DNA of 64,000 bases from Niabella sp. GTDB taxonomy: Bacteria > Bacteroidota > Bacteroidia > Chitinophagales > Chitinophagaceae. A model generated the notes under the pieces. The model searched no databases. It worked only from the letters and a program-made list of their open reading frames with translations, and was not told the origin of the DNA. Below are positions 51,065 through 60,079 of this stretch, piece by piece. Within the stretch, counting starts at the first letter, position 1, and every line of letters starts with the position of its first letter. The position numbers were made by a program, and so were the translations under genes. Where the stretch lies: assembly GCF_030150205.1 (NCBI RefSeq), contig NZ_JASLGT010000009.1, positions 124,001 to 188,000 of the forward strand, written 5' to 3'.

Positions 51065-54000
51065 ATGGCTGCTTTTATCAAATTCGCATCTCTTATAAAA
51101 GGTCGTATGTTAATAGTAGCATGTATGCTCCTTTCATTGTCGAACCTAAGCCCTGCTAAAGGGCAGTTGAATGTGTTCACCAATTTCGATATTACTAACG
51201 GTCTTAGCAACAATACCACTTTCTGTGTAGCACAGGGCAAAAAAGGGTTTATATGGATAGGGACTGCCGATGGCCTGAATCGTTTTGACGGTAAGGATTT
51301 CAAAGTGTTTCGTAATTTTTCCAGCAAAGCCAGGGTTACTGGAACCTTATATGTATGGGATCTGCTGGTGCATAGCAGCGGCGCTCTATGGCTATCTACT
51401 AATAAAGGCATTTTTGTTTTCAATGATACCACTGAACAGCTGCTACAGGTTAAAAATGTACCTGATGGTACGGTATATGGTATGGCAGAAGATCCCGCAG
51501 GAAAGGTGTGGCTTTCACTTCGTAATGATATGTATGAATGTGATCCGGCAAACCGTGAGGCAAGAAGATATGCCAATCCCGAACGGCGCCTGTATACAGA
51601 TGTTATTATTACTGATCATAAGCAAATGTGGGTGGGGACTGAGAGTGGTGAGCTCGGATTGTGGTTGCCTGATCAGCGTCGTTTCATTTTTTACCCGGTA
51701 AATACTGAGCAGCAGCCCGCCAGTACCCGGAGGGTTCTTAAAATTTTTGACAAAGGAAACGGCAGACTATGGGTAGGGGTGATACAGGGCGTGAAAGCGT
51801 TCAACGCACAATCGCACCAGGTAAGAGCGCTGCAAATGGGCATTGATCTCTCTTCGACCGTTACGGTACGTGATTTCGTTCAGGTGCATGCCAATGAGTA
51901 CTGGATGGCCACTAAGAGGGGGATTTATATGCTGGATAGTTTAGGCCGGTTCAAAAATAAGATTGATGAAAACAGCCTGAACCGCAATTCGCTTGCGGCA
52001 AACGACGTGCAGGGCCTTTTAAAGGATACCGAAGGTGGTATTTGGTGCGCTACCTACTATAGTGGAATTAGTTACTATCCACCTGTAAGCAGCGCTTTTG
52101 AAATTTATATGCCGGGTACGGATGCCGGTAATAGTATAAGCGGGAAAACGTTCACTAATGTTACAGAAGATCTCAAAGGAAATATATGGATAGCCGGTGA
52201 TAATGGCCTTAATAAATTTAACACAGCAACCCGGCAGTTTGTAACGTATGCTCCGCAGAGTAAAAAAGGGCGCCTGTCAGGTCCCGATTTGCTGGGGCTT
52301 GCCTGCGATGGTAACCAGCTATGGATAGGCGCCTGGAGATACGGAATAGATGTAATGGATATTGATAAGGAAGTTATAACAGATCGTTTTACAGAAGGGG
52401 ACGGAAAGTCCGGTTTAAAAAGTAACCGTATTATGTCTATTTACCCCGATGCTGACAGCCAAACCGTATGGATAGGCGCAACAGATGGTATATCCCGGTA
52501 TAATAAAAAAAACAGGGAATTTACAACAGCTACTTCTTTCCCACAGCTCACACCTTATAACGCTATTGCTCAAACAGCCGATGGCACCGTTTGGGGATTA
52601 TGCCATGGCTTGTTTTTTTATAATGAGCAGAAAAAACTAAAAGGTGAATTGAAGGTAATGGTAGATGGGGCGAATATTTTACCCACAGGCATTAATTCGG
52701 CTCTTCTTATAGCCAGGGACGGCAGTTTTTGGCTGGGCACCGGCAACGGCCTGATACAGGTGAATACCAGGAATACCCGGGTGCATATTTATACTACGCG
52801 GCATGGCTTGCCTTCCAATATTGTTACGGGTATTGCGGAGGATAATGATGGAGGCCTTTGGGTAACTACAACAGGCGGTGTGGTGTTTTTTAATCCGGCT
52901 TCTCAAACCGTTACTAATTATCACCAGATAAAAGGTTTCTTCGGAAGCCAGTTTTCTTATGTTACTTCGTATAAGGCCCGCAACGGAGATGTTTACATCG
53001 CTACCCAGGGTAGTTTGATAAGAGTGAAACCGGGTATGATACGCCAGGCAAGTTTTATACCTCCTGTTTACATAACCGGTATTTCAATGCAAAACAAGCC
53101 TCTTGCGATTGACAGGGAAAACGGGCCCTTAAAACGTTCTGCTGCCATGACAGAGGCCATTACTTTTAGCTACCGGCAATCTTCTTTTGATATCAGCTTT
53201 GCTGCCCTTACTTATGCGGCTCCCGAGGGCGTGCAGTATGCTTATATAATGGAAGGCCTGGACAAAAACTGGCATTATATAAAAAGAAAGGATAACGTAA
53301 GCTTTACCGGGTTGCCTCCTGGTAATTATGTCTTTAAAGTTAGATCTACCGACAGTCGCGGTGTCTGGCAGCAGAATGAAAGAACACTTGAGATCAGGAT
53401 TAATGGGCCCTTTTATACAACTATCTGGGCTTATTTATTGTATACATTATCGCTTGCTCTTTTAGTATTGCTGGCCTTTAGAATCTATAAAAACCGGTTG
53501 GCCGAAAAACAGAAAAGAATGACGATGTTATATGAAATTGAAAAAGAGAAAGAGATCTATGCATCGAAAACGGAATTCTTTACCCATGTTATTCACGAGA
53601 TAAGGGCTCCGGTAACCTTGTTGAAAGCCCCTTTGGAAATGGCTAAGAATGATAGTAAGGACCTGCCGCGCACACAGAAATATCTTACCATCATGGAAGA
53701 GGGGGTTCAAAGGGCAATACAACTCATTAATCAGCTACTTACCTTAAAAAAGACGGAAAGTGCCCAGGTGCAATTACAGCCCGGGCTGATAGAACTGTCT
53801 CCCTTGCTCGAATCGATCTATTTTGTTTTCGACCCGCTTATAAAGGAGAAGGGCATTGTGTTTACATCGGAGATAGATAAAGGGCTGACACATGTACATG
53901 CGGATAGGGAGGCACTTACCAAGATTGTTACGAACCTGCTGGATAATGCGATCAAGTATGGTGACGGAACCGTAAACCTTTCGGCAAAGCATGACGGTGA

Positions 54001-54241
54001 TACAGATACTGTGCAAATAAGTGTAGCCAGTAACGGTCCGTTGATTGCACCGGAAGACCGGGAAAAAGTATTTGAAACCTTTACCCGTTTAAACCAGAAT
54101 AAAAATCAGCCCGGCACCGGTATTGGCCTGGCCCTGTCGAAATCCCTGGCGCTTTTACACAGGGGGGATTTACAATTACAAGCCATAAATGGACTCAATG
54201 TGTTTATTTTAACATTGCCCGCCCGACCGCAAAAAAAATAA
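51065..54241 (+). CDS. Sensor histidine kinase with periplasmic two-propeller sensor
   Basis: 1058 residues. Signal sequence, then about 650 residues of two-component-regulator propeller repeats (GKKGFIWIGTADGLNRFDG, GNIWIAGDNGLNKF, GGLWVTTTGGVVFFN and others), a Y_Y_Y domain (YAYIMEGLDKNWHYI...PPGNYVFKVRSTD), one transmembrane helix near residue 800, a HisKA box with His844 (FFTHVIHEIRAPVTLL) and an HATPase domain (NLLDNAIKYGDG, GTGIGLALSKSLALLH). It ends right after the ATPase domain. Most Bacteroidota proteins of this type continue into receiver and AraC domains; here those are encoded separately by two genes in the same segment. The ligand is probably a glycan or surface signal. Confidence 0.95.
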   Translation: MAAFIKFASLIKGRMLIVACMLLSLSNLSPAKGQLNVFTNFDITNGLSNNTTFCVAQGKKGFIWIGTADGLNRFDGKDFKVFRNFSSKARVTGTLYVWDLLVHSSGALWLSTNKGIFVFNDTTEQLLQVKNVPDGTVYGMAEDPAGKVWLSLRNDMYECDPANREARRYANPERRLYTDVIITDHKQMWVGTESGELGLWLPDQRRFIFYPVNTEQQPASTRRVLKIFDKGNGRLWVGVIQGVKAFNAQSHQVRALQMGIDLSSTVTVRDFVQVHANEYWMATKRGIYMLDSLGRFKNKIDENSLNRNSLAANDVQGLLKDTEGGIWCATYYSGISYYPPVSSAFEIYMPGTDAGNSISGKTFTNVTEDLKGNIWIAGDNGLNKFNTATRQFVTYAPQSKKGRLSGPDLLGLACDGNQLWIGAWRYGIDVMDIDKEVITDRFTEGDGKSGLKSNRIMSIYPDADSQTVWIGATDGISRYNKKNREFTTATSFPQLTPYNAIAQTADGTVWGLCHGLFFYNEQKKLKGELKVMVDGANILPTGINSALLIARDGSFWLGTGNGLIQVNTRNTRVHIYTTRHGLPSNIVTGIAEDNDGGLWVTTTGGVVFFNPASQTVTNYHQIKGFFGSQFSYVTSYKARNGDVYIATQGSLIRVKPGMIRQASFIPPVYITGISMQNKPLAIDRENGPLKRSAAMTEAITFSYRQSSFDISFAALTYAAPEGVQYAYIMEGLDKNWHYIKRKDNVSFTGLPPGNYVFKVRSTDSRGVWQQNERTLEIRINGPFYTTIWAYLLYTLSLALLVLLAFRIYKNRLAEKQKRMTMLYEIEKEKEIYASKTEFFTHVIHEIRAPVTLLKAPLEMAKNDSKDLPRTQKYLTIMEEGVQRAIQLINQLLTLKKTESAQVQLQPGLIELSPLLESIYFVFDPLIKEKGIVFTSEIDKGLTHVHADREALTKIVTNLLDNAIKYGDGTVNLSAKHDGDTDTVQISVASNGPLIAPEDREKVFETFTRLNQNKNQPGTGIGLALSKSLALLHRGDLQLQAINGLNVFILTLPARPQKK

Positions 54242-54342
54242 TGCAGGAAAGACCCCGCAGCCAGTGTTGCTTGATACAAATCAGCTAAAATGGCGTGCTA
54301 AAGAAATGCATTTCATTACTGTAAGTTGAACTGTGCACGCTT

Positions 54343-54423
54343 TGGCGGAAGGGATGCTGGTTCGAATCTGGTCGTCCCGGCAAATAAGAAAGCTTCTGAT
54401 TATTTTCAAAGGCTTTTTTGTTG
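54343..54423 (+). repeat. Right copy of 80-base tRNA-derived repeat
   Basis: TGGCGGAAGGG, GGTTCGAATCTGGTCGTCCCG and an AGCTTCTGATT hairpin with T-run align with 41905-41984. No 5' tRNA half precedes it. It ends the 12.4-kb segment. Confidence 0.75.
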
Positions 54424-54557
54424 TACTATTTTGTAGCATAGCCGGTAGCGTATGGCACCATCCAAAACTCCGTTTTTCCGGGAAGACCGGACGCATTACG
54501 CCCTTTTCCCCATATTCCGGGAAGCGATACAAATTTTTTCATCCGTTATTTTTAATA

Positions 54558-54593
54558 CAGCAAGCGCCACTAAAATTTTTGTGGCGCTTGCTG
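54558..54593 (-). terminator. Strong hairpin after the lipoprotein gene
   Basis: CAGCAAGCGCCAC (54558-54570) pairs perfectly with GTGGCGCTTGCTG (54581-54593). It lies 28 bases after the stop at 54621. The T-run is poor on either strand, so termination is likely but not certain. Confidence 0.55.
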
Positions 54594-54620
54594 ACGGTAT
54601 CTGTAGATGGTCTTATGTTG

Positions 54621-55766
54621 TTACTTGCAGCACATTTCGGTTATGGTCCATTTGGGTATAGAGAGCCAGGTTCTGCCGCCGGCATTCGAAAACACACCCT
54701 CCGAGAATGCAGTGGCTTTTATATTCGCACCAAAACTTACTTTCCAATCGTTTTTGGGTATGGTATAATCCTCTGTGATGACTTTTTTGCGCTGAACCCT
54801 GAAATACCAGATCACAGGAGCCACTGCTATTACATTCCCCGCATTATACCCCGTATTGTATTCGGCAGTACCTACGCTGGCATGCCCGTAAAATGTGAAC
54901 CCATACACCGTTGCGTCCCAATTAACCGTTTTCTGAACTTTTACATTGGCGCAGGCGGCATTGGCAAAGTTAACACTGCCTGTAAGACTAATGCTGGCAA
55001 GCGATCTTCCCCATGGGAACGGATAGGAGAGCGCAAGTGCATAAATGCCATTTGCCCCAATTCCGTATGCATAGGCATCTGATGCCATTGCTTTTTCGAT
55101 ATAGGCACTGGTACTTTGAATGCCCGGATAATAGGTGTTTCCTGCGCCCCATGTGCAAGGAGGGGTTGGTGTAGGGGGCGTTTTCGTATCGTCAGGATCA
55201 GCAGGGTAACGATCTGTATTCGGAGGGAGCATCCATGTCATCGAACCATTGGGGCGGATGATGTCAAAATAAAACATCAAAAATTCAGCATCGAATTTGA
55301 TGAACCCCCGTAGTGCTTCCGGCAACAGACCTGTTATTTTTTCTTTATATGCTTTTTCATCTACCCCTGTTTCTGTCCAGCCTTTTTGTATAAAATCATG
55401 GTATTTGTCTTTCATCATATCAAGAAATTTATCCCGTTCTGCATCTGATTTTATGGTACCCAGTTTTTTTGCGTCTTCCTGGTACGATTTGTTTAATTCC
55501 GGGTCGATTTTCTCTAGAATGCTGTTTAATTTTTCCTGTACAGGGGCTACCAGTTCGGCTACGTCGTCAAAGAATTTTTGAGGTATGGGCGAAACAGATG
55601 CGTTCGAATCCTTCTGTTCCGTAAATAGTGTTGCTTTTGATATTAGGGCGGTTCTTTCCAATTGAACTTTTTCAATTTGTAAATTGGAACCGGTTTGGCT
55701 TTGTTTGGTACAATGGGATAGTACCAGGATAAGCATTAGTGATAAATAAGGGAATACGTGTTTCAT
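54621..55766 (-). CDS. Lipoprotein of unknown function
   Basis: 381 residues. The signal ends in LVLSHC (Cys19). Residues 60-170 are helical and charged (VAPVQEKLNSILEKIDPELNKSYQEDAKK), then a Pro/Thr-rich linker with TPPTPTPPCTWGAGN, then a beta-rich Gly/Ala/aromatic C-terminal part ending in a CC pair. I do not recognise the family. It lies just outside the right tRNA-derived repeat. Confidence 0.7.
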   Translation of the reverse strand: MKHVFPYLSLMLILVLSHCTKQSQTGSNLQIEKVQLERTALISKATLFTEQKDSNASVSPIPQKFFDDVAELVAPVQEKLNSILEKIDPELNKSYQEDAKKLGTIKSDAERDKFLDMMKDKYHDFIQKGWTETGVDEKAYKEKITGLLPEALRGFIKFDAEFLMFYFDIIRPNGSMTWMLPPNTDRYPADPDDTKTPPTPTPPCTWGAGNTYYPGIQSTSAYIEKAMASDAYAYGIGANGIYALALSYPFPWGRSLASISLTGSVNFANAACANVKVQKTVNWDATVYGFTFYGHASVGTAEYNTGYNAGNVIAVAPVIWYFRVQRKKVITEDYTIPKNDWKVSFGANIKATAFSEGVFSNAGGRTWLSIPKWTITEMCCK

Positions 55767-56468
55767 GTCTTACTTTTTTATGGTTTTTAAAAATGATCAA
55801 TACGTTTACTCCTATTGTATTGCACCCTGATGGTTTTTTAAGGGCTTAAATAGTATAGGCCGTTTATGTTGCATGCAATGAACGATGTAAAAATAGATCG
55901 GCAGGCTGCGACCATCAATCATCTAAAAACATGATTTATATAATAGGACTGTCACTAATATTAGGGATAAGGTTGTCTGGTTTCCTGTTATTTCCTGGCA
56001 AAATTCATCCATGCCGGATCGGGAATCGGGTTATCACTAAAAGAAACGGGTATTATTCCCAGCCATCTATTGTCTGCTCTGAAATTCCTCCGCTTTTTGG
56101 AAGGCGCTATCTCAATGTAAAATCCTTAATCACTTTATGAAAAACGGACCCCCAAAAAATTGAAGTGGATGTTATTGACAAAAGAAACGAAACGGACCTG
56201 CTGAAGACATATAATTTGACCGGGTTTTAAAAAAGGCGCCCGTTTACAAAGAAGCATTAAGCAATAATCATTCGTTGAAGCGGCAACAACTTTTGATCGC
56301 GAAGGAATAAACCCGATATTTGTATAGGTGGGCAACTAAAAAGTTACGCTAAGAGTTTAACAGATTGTTAAATGGAAAACGAAAGGGCTTTTGTAATTTA
56401 GTTGAGCAGCGGACGTTTGGCAATGTTCATCGTCCCTGCCGGAACAATAACCATTCTACGCCAGTTTC
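55767..56468. other. 702-base gap with a likely gene remnant
   Basis: No intact gene is supported. A decayed coding-like stretch is described at 56141-56310. A frame at 55931-56140 lacks any recognisable feature. Confidence 0.45.
56141..56310 (+). pseudogene. Possible decayed coding sequence
   Basis: One frame reads KTDPQKIEVDVIDKRNETD then LLKTYNLTGF and stops; 8 bases on, another frame reads APVYKEALSNNHSLKRQQ then LLIAKE and stops. The two pieces look protein-like and would join through a frameshift. No start is seen and the family is not recognised. Confidence 0.25.
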
Positions 56469-57275
56469 ATGACTGAAATATTTCAAGACATCCGGAAAAC
56501 ATATAATTTCTTCAGGCCCGTTGAGCTTGCAGATTTTGTTGAGTTTTATGGCGAAACCTGCGACGCCAAAACGGAGCTATTCCTGAAGGGACAAGCCTAC
56601 ACGATTAAAATGTTTCCCAGCTGGACACCCACTTTTTATATCAATCTGGGCCGTTCTTACAAAATGTCCATTGGAAAACAATTATTTCATATCCGCAGGG
56701 AAAGCGATGTATTGATTCTTCGGGACCGGATAACGGAGCGGTTCAATCATCCGGATGATCATATTTTTATTACCAAATTTTATCCCGGAGGATTGGAATC
56801 GGTGTTGGGTATGCGCCAATCGGAAATGACGGAGCCGGTTTATGATTTACGGCAGGTATTGCCGCCGGTACTCATTCAGCAAATAAAAACAGCTGCATGT
56901 TTCCAGGACAGGGTAAAGATATTGAACGCACACCTTTTAAGTTGTTGCACCAAAAGAGCCGTAAACGATCATTATATCAAAATGATTCATGCTTCAGTGA
57001 GCTCCTATATGGATAGTGGCATGTTGCTCAATACCTCGGAACTGGCGGAGCGGCATTTTCTCAGTTCTAAAACGATCAACCGGTATTTCCAGCGTAAAAT
57101 AGGGGTTTCTCCCAAGAAGTATTTTTCGGTGCTCCGGGCAAGAACCGCCCTTATTGATTGGGTACAGGACCCCGGGAAATTTGATCCCTGCGATTACGGA
57201 TACTATGACCGCAGTCATTTTCAGAAGGAGGTGGTCCGGTTTACGGAAGCCAGGTTGCCTCCGGCCCTTTTATAA
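56469..57275 (+). CDS. AraC-type regulator with N-terminal DUF6597-like domain
   Basis: 268 residues. The N-terminal part (FFRPVELADFVEFYGE, FPSWTPTFYINLG) is the beta-rich half of the DUF6597-AraC architecture. The C-terminal AraC domain is degenerate: LAERHFLSSKTINRYFQRKIGVSPKKYFSVLRAR, then a shorter second helix-turn-helix with YGYYDRSHFQKEVVRFT. Immediately upstream of an alpha/beta hydrolase gene on the same strand (51-base gap). Confidence 0.85.
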   Translation: MTEIFQDIRKTYNFFRPVELADFVEFYGETCDAKTELFLKGQAYTIKMFPSWTPTFYINLGRSYKMSIGKQLFHIRRESDVLILRDRITERFNHPDDHIFITKFYPGGLESVLGMRQSEMTEPVYDLRQVLPPVLIQQIKTAACFQDRVKILNAHLLSCCTKRAVNDHYIKMIHASVSSYMDSGMLLNTSELAERHFLSSKTINRYFQRKIGVSPKKYFSVLRARTALIDWVQDPGKFDPCDYGYYDRSHFQKEVVRFTEARLPPALL

Positions 57276-57326
57276 ATTGTCCGTTTTTTACTTGTTGTGG
57301 CCGGTAGTTCCCGGCAATTTTGTAAA

Positions 57327-58775
57327 ATGAAACGCAACATTTTAATCAGGGGGCTGCTGTTTGGACTTTGCCTGGTAGTAACGGCCGCTGCATTTACGCA
57401 ATCGTATAAACCTGCTATTGAATGGAAGCAATTTGCCTGGAATGATCCCCGGTTGATTATTAAATCCGGGTACCTGATCGTACCCGAAAACCGCATGAAG
57501 CCCAATGGCAAAACCATTCAGTTGCCTTTTATTTTTATTCGGAGGCCCGATCAGCATCCGACCCGGAATATTTCTTTATATATGGTTGGAGGGCCTGGCT
57601 ACAGCACCACGTTTGGCATTGATAGCATCGGGTACGAATTCGGTTATATAAAATTCGGGGGCACGATTATGTTGGGGCAACGCGGAACAAAGATGGCGAT
57701 TCCCTGCCTGGAATGTGCCGAGGTAACAACGGCTAACAACCAACGTTATAAAACCAGTTTGAATTTCGACAGTTTAAGGCTGGAAGCCATTAAACAATGC
57801 CGGGAGCGACTGACAAAACAAGGCATCGATCTGCCGGCCTATACGACGATGGAAAGTGCTTCGGATATCAATGATTTACGTAAGGCCCTGGAACTGGATT
57901 CGTTAAATCTGATTGGGTTGTCTTACAGCGGAGGCCTGATGCTGGAAGTGGCGCGTAACCACCCGGAGTGTGTGCGTACCCTGGTATTGCGTTCGCCATT
58001 GCCGGTATCGGTTCATTATGATGAACACGCATTGTTCAACTTTAATGAAGCATTGGAGACTGTTTTTGAAAATTGCCGGACCGACTCCGCGGATCGGAAA
58101 TATACGGGACTAAAAAAGCGTTTCCAGGCTTATTTTACCGGTATAACCGGACGGGAATTTTCCATCAATTACCTGGAAAACGGGAAGCAGGACAGTATAC
58201 GGGTCTTTTATTCAAAAAGCGATCTGCTGGAAGTGATCAATGATAAACTTTCGGAAGGAGACGGGGCTCCTGTTCCTGCCATCATGATTGATTTCATTGA
58301 AGGACGGCATGAAAAATGGATCACCGCCTACTTAAATGCCTACTTTAATGGTAAGAGTAGTGTAGCGGCCGGCATGCGTTATACTGTTTTTTGTGCTGAT
58401 CAAACATTAATGTCCAGCGAAGATTTACAACACCAGCAAAACGCCGTGTTGCCCTGGTTGTGGGGTTACCGCTATAATAACGTAGACCGGTCGGTATGTG
58501 CGTGCTGGAAGGTGAAGCCAGCGTCAGGGGGCTCTAAACACCCGGTGTTTTCGTCCGTACCGGTCCTTATCGGCGGCGGCGATCTGGATCCGGGATGTAG
58601 TCTTTTTTATAACCGGCTTATCCGGCGAACCCTGCCCAACGCGCAACTGCTGATCCAACACAATGCGGGTCATGGTGCCGGGTTTAAGATCGATGGAGTA
58701 GATTACCTGGAGGCTTTTTTTGCAGATCCTTATAGTAAACTGGTGTCTAAATCAAAAGATGTACGAATTGAGTAA
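57327..58775 (+). CDS. Exported alpha/beta hydrolase (peptidase S33/TAP-like)
   Basis: 482 residues from the ATG at 57327. Signal peptide up to AAAFTQ. SLYMVGGPGYSTTFG is the oxyanion region, LNLIGLSYSGGLMLEVA holds the nucleophile serine, GGGDLDPGC the likely acid and HNAGHGAG the histidine. The elbow reads G-L-S-Y-S rather than G-x-S-x-G. The layout with a lid of about 200 residues fits proline-iminopeptidase/tripeptidyl-aminopeptidase relatives. Substrate unknown. Confidence 0.85.
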   Translation: MKRNILIRGLLFGLCLVVTAAAFTQSYKPAIEWKQFAWNDPRLIIKSGYLIVPENRMKPNGKTIQLPFIFIRRPDQHPTRNISLYMVGGPGYSTTFGIDSIGYEFGYIKFGGTIMLGQRGTKMAIPCLECAEVTTANNQRYKTSLNFDSLRLEAIKQCRERLTKQGIDLPAYTTMESASDINDLRKALELDSLNLIGLSYSGGLMLEVARNHPECVRTLVLRSPLPVSVHYDEHALFNFNEALETVFENCRTDSADRKYTGLKKRFQAYFTGITGREFSINYLENGKQDSIRVFYSKSDLLEVINDKLSEGDGAPVPAIMIDFIEGRHEKWITAYLNAYFNGKSSVAAGMRYTVFCADQTLMSSEDLQHQQNAVLPWLWGYRYNNVDRSVCACWKVKPASGGSKHPVFSSVPVLIGGGDLDPGCSLFYNRLIRRTLPNAQLLIQHNAGHGAGFKIDGVDYLEAFFADPYSKLVSKSKDVRIE

Positions 58776-58852
58776 GGGATTCAAAATGGATTGAATGGGT
58801 ATCCGGTAATCCGGCTCCATGCTCCACGGCTTCCTGCTTTCACCAGGTGAAT

Positions 58853-59962
58853 TTATATTTCAGATCCGTTGCCGGATCTGGTTCCCCGGTGCCGGAATTC
58901 CGGGGCTGGAACTTTTTTTGTCTCACCACGCGGCCGGCTGCCTTTTTTTACCGATGATTCCCGGATGAGCAGGGTACTGGGAATGGTAATGCTTTTGTGC
59001 TCGGCGGCTGCTTTGCCGTTTTTCTTTAATTTAATTTTTTCGATCAGGGTTTGTGCAGCCGTTTCTCCCATCAGGGTTCCCGGGTAATCGATGGTAGACA
59101 GTTTGGGGTTAATCAGGCTGCCAAGAATATCATTGTTAAAACCAATGATCCCGATATCCGCCGGTATGCGAACGCCTCTTCGCTGCAACTCGTCCATGCA
59201 AACAGCAGCAGCAAAGTCATTGGTAATAAAAAAAGCATCCGGCTTTTGCTTCAGTAATTTGTTCATCACTTCGAGTGTGTCTTCCCGGTTCAGGCTGCAG
59301 CTTTCTACGAGTAGCGGGTCAAAGGGAAGGTGACGGTCGGTCAGGGCCTTTTTGTATCCCCTGAACCGGTCTTCATAAACATTCCGCTGTAAACTGGCAG
59401 TGATATGGGCAATACGGCGGTAGCCCTGCTGCAGCAAATGTCCGGTGGCTTCGTAGCCCGCTTTAACGTTATCGATCACAATTTTGCTGCAAGGCATCTT
59501 TTTGGCTACCCGGTCAAAAAATACCACGGGGATGCCTTGCTCAAAAAACGGGTTAAAATGATCCGTGGCCGTGGTGGTCATGGCCAGCGATACGATCAGT
59601 CCGTCTACCCGTTTGTTAAAAAGGTTGCGGGTATTGGCAATTTCCCGTTCGCCGTCTTCACCGGAGTGGGCGATGAGGATATCATATTTCTCCTCTGTGG
59701 TAATTTTCTCAATGCCAGCCAGCACCGAAGTAGAAAAATAGGAGTTGACCTCATGCAGCAGTACGCCAATGGTCCGCGACTGCTGTTTGCGCAGGTTGCT
59801 GGCAATGAGGTTTTGACGGTAACCCATTTTTTCGGCCATGGCCCGGATCTTTTCCCGCGTTTTAGGCTTTACCAACGGACTATCATCCAGTGCCCGGCTG
59901 ATAGTTGCCGTGGAAAGATTGAGCGCGCGTGCAAGATCATAAATGGTCACCTGTTTCTCCAT
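58853..59962 (-). CDS. xylR: LacI family regulator, probable xylose repressor
   Basis: 369 residues. N-terminal helix-turn-helix VTIYDLARALNLSTATISRALDDSPLVKPKTREKI, then the hinge and a periplasmic-binding-protein-like ligand domain (IGVLLHEVNSYFSTSVLAGIE, DAFFITNDFAAAVCMDEL, GIIGFNNDILGSLINPKLSTIDYP). A 30-residue basic tail after the usual end (KKGSRPRGETKKVPAPEF) is unusual. Divergent from xylB-xylA with a LacI-type operator in between. The effector is presumably xylose or a derivative (inference). Confidence 0.9.
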   Translation of the reverse strand: MEKQVTIYDLARALNLSTATISRALDDSPLVKPKTREKIRAMAEKMGYRQNLIASNLRKQQSRTIGVLLHEVNSYFSTSVLAGIEKITTEEKYDILIAHSGEDGEREIANTRNLFNKRVDGLIVSLAMTTTATDHFNPFFEQGIPVVFFDRVAKKMPCSKIVIDNVKAGYEATGHLLQQGYRRIAHITASLQRNVYEDRFRGYKKALTDRHLPFDPLLVESCSLNREDTLEVMNKLLKQKPDAFFITNDFAAAVCMDELQRRGVRIPADIGIIGFNNDILGSLINPKLSTIDYPGTLMGETAAQTLIEKIKLKKNGKAAAEHKSITIPSTLLIRESSVKKGSRPRGETKKVPAPEFRHRGTRSGNGSEI

Positions 59963-60004
59963 AGCAGCAAATGTACCCTTTTTTCGTCCATTTTTATTTC
60001 GGTA

Positions 60005-60020
60005 ATGAAATCGATTACAT
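60005..60020. promoter_or_regulatory. LacI-type operator between xylR and xylB
   Basis: ATGAAATC-GATTACAT is a near-perfect inverted repeat (7 of 8 pairs) with the central CG typical of LacI-family sites. It is 42 bases from xylR and 59 bases from the xylB start. Confidence 0.7.
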
Positions 60021-60079
60021 TTTAAAAAGCAGTATATTGCAGTCTGTTCCGGAACAAGGGACAGTAAAATGAAGGATTC

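Larger units (their letters stand above)
54242..54620. other. 379-base gap holding right repeat and a hairpin
   Basis: Between the histidine kinase stop and the lipoprotein stop. Apart from the tRNA-derived repeat and the hairpin at 54558-54593 I see nothing. An open frame from 54333 crosses the repeat and has no protein-like content. Confidence 0.5.

Noticed and set aside
41929..54345. Integrase or transposase within the tRNA-bracketed segment
   Set aside because: No tyrosine or serine recombinase motifs or DDE transposase motifs are visible in any gene of the segment.
54343..54390. Second tRNA gene
   Set aside because: Only the T arm and 3' acceptor strand are present; there is no 5' acceptor, D arm or anticodon arm.
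54333..55082. 249-codon plus-strand frame
   Set aside because: Runs through the tRNA-derived repeat and opposite the lipoprotein gene, which has a clear signal peptide.
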